A stretch of DNA of 64,000 bases from NCBI GenBank assembly GCA_039922495.1, contig JBDTEO010000013.1:5653-69652 (forward strand), given 5' to 3'. Positions 1-8,033 of this stretch are shown in pieces; position 1 is the stretch's first letter, and every line of letters begins with the position of its first letter. The notes beneath the pieces are model-generated. The model had not been told where the DNA came from. It did not search any database and was given only the letters and a program-made list of their open reading frames with translations. The position numbers and the translations under genes were made by a program. This stretch comes from JALYYC01 sp039922495 (GTDB taxonomy: Bacteria; Chloroflexota; Dormibacteria; CF-121).

Positions 1-1
1 C

Positions 2-844
2 TTTGCCTCGGTGCGCCGGCTCCTGTCCTATCTGCCCGGGAGCAACCGGGAACGCCCGCCGGCGATCAAGTCCCTGGACGATCCGCAGCGCCGTGATCCG
101 GCGCTCCAGGCCCTGATCCCGGAAAACCCGCAGCAGCCCTACGACATAAAGGCGGCGATCGAGGCCGTGGTCGACCAGGGGAGCTTCCTGGAGGTCCAGG
201 AACATTTCGCGCAGAACCTGGTGATCGGCCTGGCGCGGCTCGATGGCGTCGTCGTCGGGATCGTCGGGAACCAGCCGCGCATCCTGGCGGGCGCGCTCGA
301 TATCAGCGCCTCGGTCAAGGGGGCGCGCTTCGTCCGATTCTGCGACGCCTTCAATATCCCGCTGGTCACCTTCGTCGACGTGCCGGGCTTCCTGCCCGGG
401 ACGGCCCAGGAGTACAACGGCATCATCCGGCACGGCGCCAAGCTGCTCTACGCCTTTGCTGAGGCCACGGTCCCGAAGCTCACCGTGATCACGCGCAAGG
501 CCTACGGCGGCGCCTATGACGTGATGGCCTCGAAACACATCGGGGCGGACTTCAATTACGCCTGGCCGACGGCCGAGATCGCCGTGATGGGGCCGCAGGC
601 CGCCGTCAACATCATCTTCAAGCGGGAGCTCGCGGCCGCCGCCGACCCGGCTCAGCGCGCGGAGCAACTGGTTGACGACTACAAGGAGCGGTTCGCCAGT
701 CCGTACGTGGCCGCGGAGCGAGGCTACCTCGATGATGTCATCGAGCCGCAGGACACCCGCCCGACCCTGATCCGCTGCCTGCGACTCCTGCGGGAGAAGC
801 GTGTCGAGCGCCCCAAGCGCCGCCATGGGAACATCCCCTTGTGA
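2..844 (+). CDS. Acyl-CoA carboxylase carboxyltransferase, 5' truncated by window edge
   Basis: C-terminal part of the beta (carboxyltransferase) subunit of a propionyl-CoA/acetyl-CoA carboxylase, which moves the carboxyl group from carboxybiotin to the acyl-CoA. The frame is open to base 2 (FAS before VRRLLSYLP), so the gene begins outside the window. About 280 residues are visible. The C-terminal crotonase-like subdomain is clear: FVDVPGFLPGTAQEYNG, RKAYGGAYDVM and the closing HGNIPL typical of PccB. The stop overlaps the GTG of sucC by 4 bases (GTGA), so the two are probably translationally coupled. Context (sucCD downstream, mutase at 14-17 kb) favours propionyl-CoA as substrate; that is inference. 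Confidence 0.93.
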   Translation, partial: FASVRRLLSYLPGSNRERPPAIKSLDDPQRRDPALQALIPENPQQPYDIKAAIEAVVDQGSFLEVQEHFAQNLVIGLARLDGVVVGIVGNQPRILAGALDISASVKGARFVRFCDAFNIPLVTFVDVPGFLPGTAQEYNGIIRHGAKLLYAFAEATVPKLTVITRKAYGGAYDVMASKHIGADFNYAWPTAEIAVMGPQAAVNIIFKRELAAAADPAQRAEQLVDDYKERFASPYVAAERGYLDDVIEPQDTRPTLIRCLRLLREKRVERPKRRHGNIPL

Positions 845-1965
845 AGTTTCTCGAGTACCAGGTCAAAGACCGGTTTCGCGCGGCCGGCATCCCCGTCCCG
901 GATGGCCGCCTGGCCCGCACCCCCGATGAGGCGGCGCTGGCGGCCGGCTCGCTCGGCGCCATCGCGGTCAAGGCCCAGGTCCCGGTCGGCGGGCGTGGCA
1001 AGGCCGGCGGCATCAAGCTGGCGAAGACCCCAGCCGACGCCAAGCGGGTCGCGGGCGAGATCCTCGGGATGACGATCAAGGGCTTTACGGTCAAAGAGGT
1101 GCTCTGCGAAACGGCGCAGGAGATCACCCGCGAGCTCTACCTCGGGCTCACGCTCGATCGCGACGCCCGAAAGCCGGTCATCATCCTGAGTGCGCAGGGC
1201 GGCATGGAGATCGAAGAGGTGGCGGAGACGCATCCGGACGCGATTGCCCGGCTGTACCCGGATCCCTGGCGAGGCTCGCTTGCCTTCGAGGTTCGCGACC
1301 TGATCTTTCGGGCGGGCCTCGGGCCGATGCAGGCGCAGCTGGCCCCGGTGGTCGGCAAGTTATTCAACCTGGCCCGCAGCCTTGACGCCCTCACCATCGA
1401 GATCAATCCCCTGGCGATGACGCGCGATGGCGGCCTGGTGGCCGCCGACGGCAAGCTCGAGATCGACGACAACGCCATCTACCGCCACAAGGACCTGCAC
1501 GGCGCCGAGGAGTTCGACGAGGATCCGCTCGAAGCCGAGGCGATGCGCCGCAAGCTCACCTACGTCCGGTTGGACGGATCGATCGGCGTGATCGGGAACG
1601 GCGCCGGCCTGGTGATGAACACCCTGGACCTGGTGCAGCGGGAAGGGGGGAAGGCGGCGAACTTCCTCGACATCGGCGGTGGGGCCAAAGCGGAGGTGGT
1701 CCACAGCGCCCTGGAGCTGCTGGCGGGGGACCCGCACGTCAAGGGCATCCTGATCAACATCTTCGGTGGGATCACCCGGGGCGACGAAGTCGCCAAGGGC
1801 ATCATCGACGCCTCGCGCGACCTGAACCTGAAACTGCCCCTGGTGGTGCGGATGACCGGGACCCGCGAGGAAGAGGGACGCCAGATGCTTGCCGCGGCCG
1901 GGATCGCCCCCGAGGCCACCGCGACGGCCGCGGCTCGCAAGATCGTCGAGCTGGCGAGCCGATGA
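841..1965 (+). CDS. sucC: Succinyl-CoA ligase (ADP-forming) beta subunit
   Basis: Beta subunit of succinyl-CoA synthetase, which makes ATP or GTP from succinyl-CoA in the TCA cycle. The 374 residues are close to the usual 385-395. An N-terminal ATP-grasp domain (KAQVPVGGRGKAGGIKLA near residues 41-58) is followed by the CoA-ligase domain with NIFGGITRGDEVAKGII. The GTG start overlaps the carboxyltransferase stop. The 3' end overlaps sucD as ATGA. Placement directly after a propionyl-CoA-type carboxylase suggests it harvests energy from succinyl-CoA produced by the methylmalonyl-CoA route. Confidence 0.96.
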   Translation: MKFLEYQVKDRFRAAGIPVPDGRLARTPDEAALAAGSLGAIAVKAQVPVGGRGKAGGIKLAKTPADAKRVAGEILGMTIKGFTVKEVLCETAQEITRELYLGLTLDRDARKPVIILSAQGGMEIEEVAETHPDAIARLYPDPWRGSLAFEVRDLIFRAGLGPMQAQLAPVVGKLFNLARSLDALTIEINPLAMTRDGGLVAADGKLEIDDNAIYRHKDLHGAEEFDEDPLEAEAMRRKLTYVRLDGSIGVIGNGAGLVMNTLDLVQREGGKAANFLDIGGGAKAEVVHSALELLAGDPHVKGILINIFGGITRGDEVAKGIIDASRDLNLKLPLVVRMTGTREEEGRQMLAAAGIAPEATATAAARKIVELASR

Positions 1966-2858
1966 GCATTTTGATCTCGAGGCACAGCCGGGTCCTGGTC
2001 CAGGGGCTCACCGGGCGGGAGGGCAGCTTTCATACGGAGGCGATGAAGGCGTATGGCACCAAGGTGGTCGCGGGCGTCAGCCCCGGCAAAGGCGGGACCT
2101 CGCATCTCGACATCCCGATCTACGACACTGTCAAGGACGCGAAGGCCGCGACGCACGCGGATGTGAGCGGGATCTTCGTGCCGGCCCCGTTCGCGGCCGA
2201 CGCGATCATGGAAGCCGCCGCGGCGGGCATCGGGCTGATCATCTGCATCACCGAGGGGATTCCGCTTTACGACATGGTGCGAGCCCGCGCCTTCGTCGAG
2301 GACGCCGGGGTTCGCCTGGTCGGACCGAACTGTCCCGGGCTGGTGACGGCGGGGCAGGCGAAGGTGGGCATCATTCCCAATCACATCAACAAGGAAGGGT
2401 CCGTGGGCATCGTCTCGCGCAGCGGCACCCTGACCTATGAGGTCATCCAGGGCTTGAGCCAGGCGGGAGTCGGCCAGAGCACGTCGGTCGGGATCGGCGG
2501 CGATCCGATCCTCGGTCTCTCCTTCCGCGAGGTGCTCAGTCTCTTTAAGACCGATGCTCAGACCCGCGCCGTCGTCATGATCGGCGAGATCGGCGGCAGT
2601 GACGAGGAGCGCGCGGCGGAGGAGGTGATCGGCCCCGGCTTCGGCAAGCCGGTGATCGGCTTCATCAGTGGCCGCACGGCGCCGCCCGGCAAGCGGATGG
2701 GCCACGCCGGCGCCATCATCTCGGGGAATAAAGGGACGGCCGGCTCGAAGGTCGAGGCCCTGTCGAAGGCCGGCGCGCAGGTGTGCGACACCATCGAGGA
2801 GGTAGTCGGTGCGGCGGCGGCCGCCGTCGGGCAGGCAACCACGACCGGCCGGCATTAA
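1962..2858 (+). CDS. sucD: Succinyl-CoA ligase alpha subunit
   Basis: Alpha subunit, carrying CoA binding and the phosphohistidine. The 298 residues are full length. The N-terminal CoA-binding fold contains VQGLTGREGSFHT, and VGPNCPG is also conserved. The catalytic His is His248 in GHAGAIISGNKGTA. The ATG overlaps the sucC stop by 4 bases. The TAA stop (2856-2858) shares its last A with the ATC proposed to start the GH5 gene. Confidence 0.97.
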   Translation: MSILISRHSRVLVQGLTGREGSFHTEAMKAYGTKVVAGVSPGKGGTSHLDIPIYDTVKDAKAATHADVSGIFVPAPFAADAIMEAAAAGIGLIICITEGIPLYDMVRARAFVEDAGVRLVGPNCPGLVTAGQAKVGIIPNHINKEGSVGIVSRSGTLTYEVIQGLSQAGVGQSTSVGIGGDPILGLSFREVLSLFKTDAQTRAVVMIGEIGGSDEERAAEEVIGPGFGKPVIGFISGRTAPPGKRMGHAGAIISGNKGTAGSKVEALSKAGAQVCDTIEEVVGAAAAAVGQATTTGRH

Positions 2859-4291
2859 TCGCGCCTCCCCGCCGTAGGCGCTGGCCACGCCGCCTCGGCC
2901 TGGTCCTCATCGCCATCATCCTGCTGCTGACGATCGACGCCTATTGGCCCGCCGGCAGCCTCGCGGTCGCCTTGTCGCCCGGCCACCCTCCGGCCAGCGA
3001 TTCGGCGCTCTCCTGGCTGCGAACGGCGCATGGCCAGATCGTCGACCAGGCCGGCCGAACGGTCTTGTTGCGGGGCTTCAACGTTGATGCCCTTGTCTCG
3101 TACCCCAACGATCCGCCAGCCGGGTTCGATGACGCCGACGCGACGCTGATGCAGCGGGCCGGCTTCGACGTCGTGCGCCTCGGCATCGACTGGGCCCAGC
3201 TGGAGCCCACGCGGGGCCGCATCGACCAGGCCTACCTCGATCGGGTGGCGTCAACCGTGGCCATGCTCAATCGGCACGGCCTGTACGTCGTGCTCGACAT
3301 GCATTTCCGGTTGGGCTGGAGTCCGCGGTTCGGGTACTCGGGCGCCCCCGACTGGGCCACCCTCCCGATTCCCAACTGGAACCCGCTGCCGCAGTTCTCC
3401 TGGAGTCCTGCCCTGTCGCCGGCCGCCGTCAGTTCGGACACCTACTTCTGGCTATCGGATGACTGGAAGCACGCTTTCTACCAGACCTGGCAGGCGGTGG
3501 CTCGGCGCTTCTCGCATAACCCCGGGGTTGCCGGCTACGACATCTTCAACGAGGCGCATCCGCTGCCGATCCCGCCACGCATCTTCGAGAAGTCGTACCT
3601 GTGGCCCATGTTCCAGCACGCCATCGAGGCGATTGGGGTGGTCGATAGCAATCATCTCTTCTTTGTCGAAGGCATCCTGTTGCTGTCGCTCAATACGGCG
3701 GTCGTCCAGCTCAAGGCGCCGAATGTCGTCTACGGGACCCATCTCTACGAGGGCTCGCTCGTCCCCCCCTTTTGGAACGGCGACCCGACCTTTCTCGACT
3801 CACGGTTCCGGCAGCGGGTGAAGGAAGCGGCCGAGGTTCCCGCCCCGCTCTGGATTGGCGAGCTGGGCTATGACCTGACCCAGCCAGGCGCGCTCTCCTA
3901 CGCCGACGCGGCGCTGAACGACGCCGACGACCTGGGCATCGGATGGGCCTGGTGGCAGTGGCGCGAAAACCGGTACTGGGGCATCGTCGACGCCAGTGGC
4001 CGGCTTGTCAATCGGGAGGCCCTGCGCCATCTGGCGCGACCCTACTTGATCGCGGCGCCCGCCGGCGTCCATGCCGGGCGGGGCGACGCCCTCCACGGCC
4101 GGCTCCAACTCCGCGCCGACCCATCGCACGCCAACCTGCCAGTGGTCATCGGCTGGTCGGCCGCCACCATGGCCGCACCTCGGGCCATCGCTACCTGCGT
4201 CAAGAGCTCGAGCTGGGACGCGACCACGGCCCGGCTGACGCTCGAGCTCGATCCGATCGCGGGCTGCCCGATCTCCATCGACGCGGGTTAA
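2858..4291 (+). CDS. Membrane-anchored glycoside hydrolase family 5 (endoglycoceramidase-like)
   Basis: Probably a GH5 TIM-barrel glycosidase of the cellulase/endoglycoceramidase type. Visible are GFNVD near the start of the barrel, the general acid Glu232 in DIFNEAHP, and the nucleophile Glu335 in WIGELGYD. A C-terminal beta-sandwich is likely. The N-terminus reads as an Arg-rich head followed by a hydrophobic anchor (LGLVLIAIILLL), so the enzyme should face outside. No ATG/GTG/TTG lies at the expected place. I chose ATC at 2858, which overlaps the sucD TAA as TAATC. The alternative GTG at 2783 would lie 76 bases inside sucD and add an unlikely Gly/Arg stretch. The substrate is unknown. Confidence 0.85.
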   Translation: MAPPRRRRWPRRLGLVLIAIILLLTIDAYWPAGSLAVALSPGHPPASDSALSWLRTAHGQIVDQAGRTVLLRGFNVDALVSYPNDPPAGFDDADATLMQRAGFDVVRLGIDWAQLEPTRGRIDQAYLDRVASTVAMLNRHGLYVVLDMHFRLGWSPRFGYSGAPDWATLPIPNWNPLPQFSWSPALSPAAVSSDTYFWLSDDWKHAFYQTWQAVARRFSHNPGVAGYDIFNEAHPLPIPPRIFEKSYLWPMFQHAIEAIGVVDSNHLFFVEGILLLSLNTAVVQLKAPNVVYGTHLYEGSLVPPFWNGDPTFLDSRFRQRVKEAAEVPAPLWIGELGYDLTQPGALSYADAALNDADDLGIGWAWWQWRENRYWGIVDASGRLVNREALRHLARPYLIAAPAGVHAGRGDALHGRLQLRADPSHANLPVVIGWSAATMAAPRAIATCVKSSSWDATTARLTLELDPIAGCPISIDAG

Positions 4292-4376
4292 GGGTGTAAC
4301 CAGCCCCGGTAGTTATAGAGGAACCCGGCAGTGGTCTGCCCGAACGGATCGATGAATCGGTAGCAAAGGAGAGGAC

Positions 4377-4844
4377 GTGAAACGAGCCATCGTCGTCGTC
4401 CTGCTCGCCATCGCCGCCCTCGCGCTTCCCGCAACCGCGGCCGCCGCCCCCGCACGGACCAACCTGTTCGTCGCGCACCTGGTCGGCGTCCAGGAAACGC
4501 CCCCGAACGATAGCGCCGCCCAGGGCCAGGTCATCATGCACGTCAACGCCGATGGCTCCGTCAGTTACAAGCTGATCGTGGCCAACATCACCAACGTGAC
4601 GATGGCCCATATCCACGTCGCTCCGCGTGGCGTGCCTGGTCCGATCAAGCAGTGGCTGTATCCGGAGGCCGGGCCGCCGCCGATGCTTCGACCGGGCCGA
4701 ACCGACGGCGTGCTGGCCGAAGGCATGTTCATGCCGACCCCCGCCTTACTCGCCGCAATCGAAAACGGCGAGGCCTACGTCAATGTGCACACGCTCCAGC
4801 ATCCCGGCGGCGAGATCCGAGGGCAGCTCCGAGCCTCGCACTAA
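4377..4844 (+). CDS. Secreted CHRD-domain protein
   Basis: Protein of 155 residues with a signal peptide (about residues 1-22, ending ATAAAA) followed by one CHRD domain covering nearly all the rest. The domain shows VGVQETPP, AHIHVAPRGVPG and the final NVHTLQHPGGEIRGQL. CHRD domains occur in chordin and in many bacterial secreted proteins, where the function is unknown. The GTG start is preceded by AAAGGAGAGG, a good ribosome-binding site. It is a single-gene unit, closed downstream by the hairpin at 4855-4886. Confidence 0.9.
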   Translation: MKRAIVVVLLAIAALALPATAAAAPARTNLFVAHLVGVQETPPNDSAAQGQVIMHVNADGSVSYKLIVANITNVTMAHIHVAPRGVPGPIKQWLYPEAGPPPMLRPGRTDGVLAEGMFMPTPALLAAIENGEAYVNVHTLQHPGGEIRGQLRASH

Positions 4845-4854
4845 CCAAATAATG

Positions 4855-4886
4855 CGGAGGGGGTCCGCTCGAGGCGGGCCCCTCCG
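4855..4886 (-). terminator. Strong hairpin between convergent genes
   Basis: CGGAGGGG (4855-4862) pairs with CCCCTCCG (4879-4886), and inside it CCGC (4865-4868) pairs with GCGG (4874-4877) around a 5-nt loop. Read on the minus strand, the stem is followed by T-rich CATTATTTGG. It therefore best fits an intrinsic terminator for the carboxyltransferase/small-protein unit, and it may also stop readthrough from the CHRD gene. Confidence 0.6.
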
Positions 4887-4891
4887 TGGCG

Positions 4892-5200
4892 CTACTTCCC
4901 AGGGTCGGCCCGCCGGCGCCAGAAGGCGAGCCGGCGCTCGAAGCGGCGCAACTCGGCTCGGAGGGCGACCAGGTCGGTCGACACGATCTCCCGGCTGGCG
5001 GGCTTCTCGACGCCGTCGGCAATCGCCGACTCGGCGGTCCCGATCAGGCTCCGCTTGAAATGCCTGAGCTCTTGATAGACCTGTGCCCAGTGGCGGGCGT
5101 CTTCTGGGTCGGTGGTATTCGGATCCTCGCCCTCGAGCAGGCGATCCGGGTCGACCTCGGCATCGGCGGCCCGCTTTTCCTTCGAGTCCTGCTGGCTGAT
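4892..5200 (-). CDS. Small charged hypothetical protein without a standard start codon
   Basis: Read from ATC (5198-5200), this frame gives 102 residues rich in Asp, Glu, Arg and Lys. It contains ARHWAQVYQELRHFKRSL and then EKPASREIVSTDLVALRAEL, and ends RLAFWRRRADPGK. The composition is that of a real acidic/helical protein, unlike the Arg/Pro/Ser shadows in the other frames. An in-frame TAG at 5210-5212 and the absence of ATG/GTG/TTG upstream leave ATC as the best start. It lies 23 bases after the carboxyltransferase stop. No known family was recognised; an accessory (epsilon-like) carboxylase subunit is only a positional guess. Confidence 0.6.
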   Translation of the reverse strand: MSQQDSKEKRAADAEVDPDRLLEGEDPNTTDPEDARHWAQVYQELRHFKRSLIGTAESAIADGVEKPASREIVSTDLVALRAELRRFERRLAFWRRRADPGK

Positions 5201-5223
5201 GACTGCAGTCTAGGGCGGCCTCG

Positions 5224-6777
5224 CTAAACGGGAAAGACGCCGTGCTTGCGGTTGACCCGCGGGCGCTGGCTGGTGGCGTAGGCGTGAAAGCGCGCGGCCA
5301 GCTCGGCCCGTAGATCGGTGGGCGCCACCACGGCATCCACGACCAGGTCGGACGCGAGCCGGTAGAGGTCGATGTCTTCCCGGTACTCGTCCTGCAGCTT
5401 CTTGACGAAGGCGGGCCGCTCGGCGTCGGGAACTTCCTGGATCTTGTTGAAGAACACGGCGTTGACCGCGGCGCTCGGTCCCATGACGCCGATCATCGCG
5501 GTGGGTAGGGCAAGGGTGGCGTCGGCCTCGAACGCCGGTCCCGCCATCGCGTAGAGGCCGGCGCCGTAGGCCTTGCGCACGATGACCGACACCTTCGGGA
5601 CGGTGGCTTCCGAGACGGCGGCGATCATCTTGGCCCCATGCCGGATGATGCCCTGCCGCTCGACCTTGGTGCCGATCATGAACCCGGGGACGTCGGCGAG
5701 GAACAGCAGCGGAAGGTTGAAGGCATCGCAGAGCCAGATAAAGCGCGCCGCCTTGTCGGCGGAGTCGACGAAGAGGATTCCCCCCTTGTGCATCGGCTGG
5801 TTGGCCACGATGCCGATGACGCGTCCATCGATCCGTCCGAGCCCGCAGATGATCTCGCGCGCGAACAGCTTCTTGATCTCGAGGAAGCTGCCCTCGTCGA
5901 CCAGCCCGTCGATGACGCGCTGCATGTCGAAGGCCCTGCCCTCATCGGCCGGGACGAGCCCCTCGAGCTCGATCCCCGGAGCGGGTGGCGACGCCGGCGC
6001 CGGGAGCGGTCGCTCCTGGCTGTTCTGCGGGAAGTAGCCGACGTACCGTCGGCCGAACGCGATCGCCTCTTCCTCCGAGGTTACCAGGACATCTCCACAC
6101 CCACTCTGTTCGCAGTGCATGCGGGCGCCGCCCATCTCCTCGAGGCTGACCTTTTCCCCGATCACCATTTCCGCCATCCGCGGCGAGCCCAGGTACATGC
6201 TGGCATGGCCCTCGACCATGACGGTCACGTCGCAGAAGGCCGGGATATAGGCACCGCCGGCGGCCGACGGGCCGAACAGCAGGCAGATCTGGGGGACGAC
6301 GCCGGAGAGCTGCACCTGCTGGTAAAAGATGCGGCCCGCATGCCGCCGGCCGGGGAACATGTGCACCTGCTCGGTGATGCGGGCGCCGGCCGAGTCGACC
6401 AGGTAGAACATCGGCACCCGGAGCCGCTCCGCGGTTTCCTGGATGCGGATGATCTTTTCCACCGTGCGGGGCCCCCATGACCCGGCTTTGACGGTTGGGT
6501 CGTTGGCCATCACGCAGACCGTGCGTCCCTCGATCTGGCCGATGACGGTGACCACCCCATCGGCCCCGTATCCCGGTTCGTTGCTGTGCGCGAGCAGCCC
6601 GTCCTCGACCTGGTATTCCGGGTCGAGCAGCAGCTCCAGGCGGCGGCGCACCGGCAGCTTGCCCTCGCCTCGGAGCTTCTCGGCGTAGCGGGCCGATCCG
6701 CCGGCGCGTGCGGCGTCGACCCGCGAGCCGAGATCGTCGTGCGCCGGCTTCGAGTCTTGCGGCTCAGCGGCGGCCAT
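5224..6777 (-). CDS. Acyl-CoA carboxylase carboxyltransferase subunit (second copy)
   Basis: Complete 517-residue beta subunit of an acyl-CoA carboxylase. It has the two crotonase-like halves of the family: the N half with VIGQIEGRTVCVMAND and GPSAAGGAYIPAF, and the C half with FLADVPGFMIGTKVERQGI and RKAYGAGLYAM. It ends HGVFPV. The variants MIGTKVE and GAGLYAMAGPAFE differ from the first copy (LPGTAQE, GGAYDVMASK). They resemble methylcrotonyl-/geranyl-type or other acyl-CoA carboxylases, so the two copies probably have different substrates. A TAGCGT box 6 nt before the ATG suggests a leaderless mRNA. No biotin carboxylase or biotin-carrier gene is in the window. Confidence 0.94.
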   Translation of the reverse strand: MAAAEPQDSKPAHDDLGSRVDAARAGGSARYAEKLRGEGKLPVRRRLELLLDPEYQVEDGLLAHSNEPGYGADGVVTVIGQIEGRTVCVMANDPTVKAGSWGPRTVEKIIRIQETAERLRVPMFYLVDSAGARITEQVHMFPGRRHAGRIFYQQVQLSGVVPQICLLFGPSAAGGAYIPAFCDVTVMVEGHASMYLGSPRMAEMVIGEKVSLEEMGGARMHCEQSGCGDVLVTSEEEAIAFGRRYVGYFPQNSQERPLPAPASPPAPGIELEGLVPADEGRAFDMQRVIDGLVDEGSFLEIKKLFAREIICGLGRIDGRVIGIVANQPMHKGGILFVDSADKAARFIWLCDAFNLPLLFLADVPGFMIGTKVERQGIIRHGAKMIAAVSEATVPKVSVIVRKAYGAGLYAMAGPAFEADATLALPTAMIGVMGPSAAVNAVFFNKIQEVPDAERPAFVKKLQDEYREDIDLYRLASDLVVDAVVAPTDLRAELAARFHAYATSQRPRVNRKHGVFPV

Positions 6778-6783
6778 GCGGAC

Positions 6784-6789
6784 ACGCTA
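6784..6789 (-). promoter_or_regulatory. -10 box (TAGCGT) of a leaderless promoter
   Basis: TAGCGT on the minus strand ends 6 nt before the ATG of the carboxyltransferase at 6777. Transcription should start at or next to the start codon. Confidence 0.5.
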
Positions 6790-6833
6790 CCGTATACGGC
6801 CGGCGTTTGGCCGGTGAGCGGCAGGTGGCTCCC

Positions 6834-6839
6834 TAGAAT
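6834..6839 (+). promoter_or_regulatory. -10 box (TAGAAT) of a leaderless promoter
   Basis: TAGAAT ends 6 nt before the GTG of the thiolase at 6846, leaving no room for a ribosome-binding site. It is divergent from the box at 6784-6789. Confidence 0.55.
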
Positions 6840-6845
6840 GACATC

Positions 6846-8033
6846 GTGGAGGACGTGGTGTTGGTCGCGGCCGCGCGGACACCATTCGGCAAGCTCGGCG
6901 GGGCGCTCGCCTCCCTCCCCGCGCCGGAGTTGGGCGCCGCAGTGATCCGCGAGGTCCTCGGCCGCACGCACCTTCCGGGTGCCGACGTCGACCAGGTGAT
7001 CATGGGCACCGTGCTGACCGCCGGGATGGGCCAGATTCCCGCCCGGCAGGCCGCCATCAAGGCCGGGCTGCCGACCACGGTCTCGGCCCTGACGGTCAAC
7101 AAGGTGTGCGCCTCGTCCCTGAAGGCGGTCAACCTGGCCGCCCTGTTGATTCGCAACGGTGACGCGAAGGTCGTCGTGGCCGGCGGCATGGAGAGCATGA
7201 GCCAGGCCCCCTACCTGCTCGAGAAGGCCCGATTCGGGTACCGACTCGGCGACGGCGCCCTGGTCGACAGCATGGTTCACGACGGGTTGATCGATCCGGC
7301 GAACGGGTGCCACATGGCGGTCGAAGGCAGCAACGTGGCTCGAGAGTTCGAGGTGTCGCGCGAACGCCAGGACGCGTACGCCTTCCAGAGCCAGCAACGC
7401 TACGCGGCGGCGCTCGCCGCGGGACGCTTTCGCGAGGAACTGGTTCCGATTGCAGTGGCCGGACCGAAGGGCGCCACGACCAGCGTCGCCGCGGACGAGC
7501 AACCCAGGCCCGAGACGTCGCTCGAGGCGCTCGCCCGACTCAAGCCGGTCTTCCAGGAGGACGGGACGGTCACCGCCGGTAACGCGCCCGCTGTCAACGA
7601 CGGCGCGACCGCCATCCTGCTGATGAGTGCCGCGGAGGCGCGCCGGCGAGACCTGCCCGTGCTCGCGCAGTGGGTGGCGTATGGTGAATCGGCCGCCGAC
7701 ACCCCGTACCTGGCGACGGTCCCCGCCTCGTCGATCCAGGCAGCGCTGAAAAAGGCCGGGCTTGTGGTCAGCGACGTGGATCTCTTCGAGATCAACGAGG
7801 CGTTCGCCGCGGTGGCCTGCACCGCCACCGACCTCCTCGGGGTGGATGAGGAGCGGGTCAATGTGGATGGCGGCGCGCTCGCGGTCGGGCATCCGATCGG
7901 GGCCTCGGGCGCCCGCATCTTGATGCACCTGGTCTACGAGCTGCGCCGTCGAAAGGGGTCCTACGGGGCGGCGGGCATCTGCTCTGGCATGGCGCAGGGC
8001 GAGGCGACCATCGTCCGCATCGCCGCGGCATGA
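6846..8033 (+). CDS. Acetyl-CoA C-acetyltransferase (thiolase)
   Basis: Thiolase of 395 residues, first gene of a four-gene acyl-CoA operon. It cleaves acetoacetyl-CoA or a longer 3-ketoacyl-CoA, or condenses acetyl-CoA. The catalytic set is complete: nucleophile Cys88 in VNKVCASSLK, His349 in GHPIGASGAR and Cys379 in GICSGMAQG; NEAFA is also present. The GTG start follows a TAGAAT box directly. The stop overlaps the next ATG (ATGA). With the dehydrogenases downstream, a degradative role is likelier than synthesis. Confidence 0.95.
   Translation: MEDVVLVAAARTPFGKLGGALASLPAPELGAAVIREVLGRTHLPGADVDQVIMGTVLTAGMGQIPARQAAIKAGLPTTVSALTVNKVCASSLKAVNLAALLIRNGDAKVVVAGGMESMSQAPYLLEKARFGYRLGDGALVDSMVHDGLIDPANGCHMAVEGSNVAREFEVSRERQDAYAFQSQQRYAAALAAGRFREELVPIAVAGPKGATTSVAADEQPRPETSLEALARLKPVFQEDGTVTAGNAPAVNDGATAILLMSAAEARRRDLPVLAQWVAYGESAADTPYLATVPASSIQAALKKAGLVVSDVDLFEINEAFAAVACTATDLLGVDEERVNVDGGALAVGHPIGASGARILMHLVYELRRRKGSYGAAGICSGMAQGEATIVRIAAA

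Noticed and set aside
1560..2888. 442-codon minus-strand frame over sucC/sucD
   Set aside because: Shadow of two certain genes; composition is that of reversed codons.
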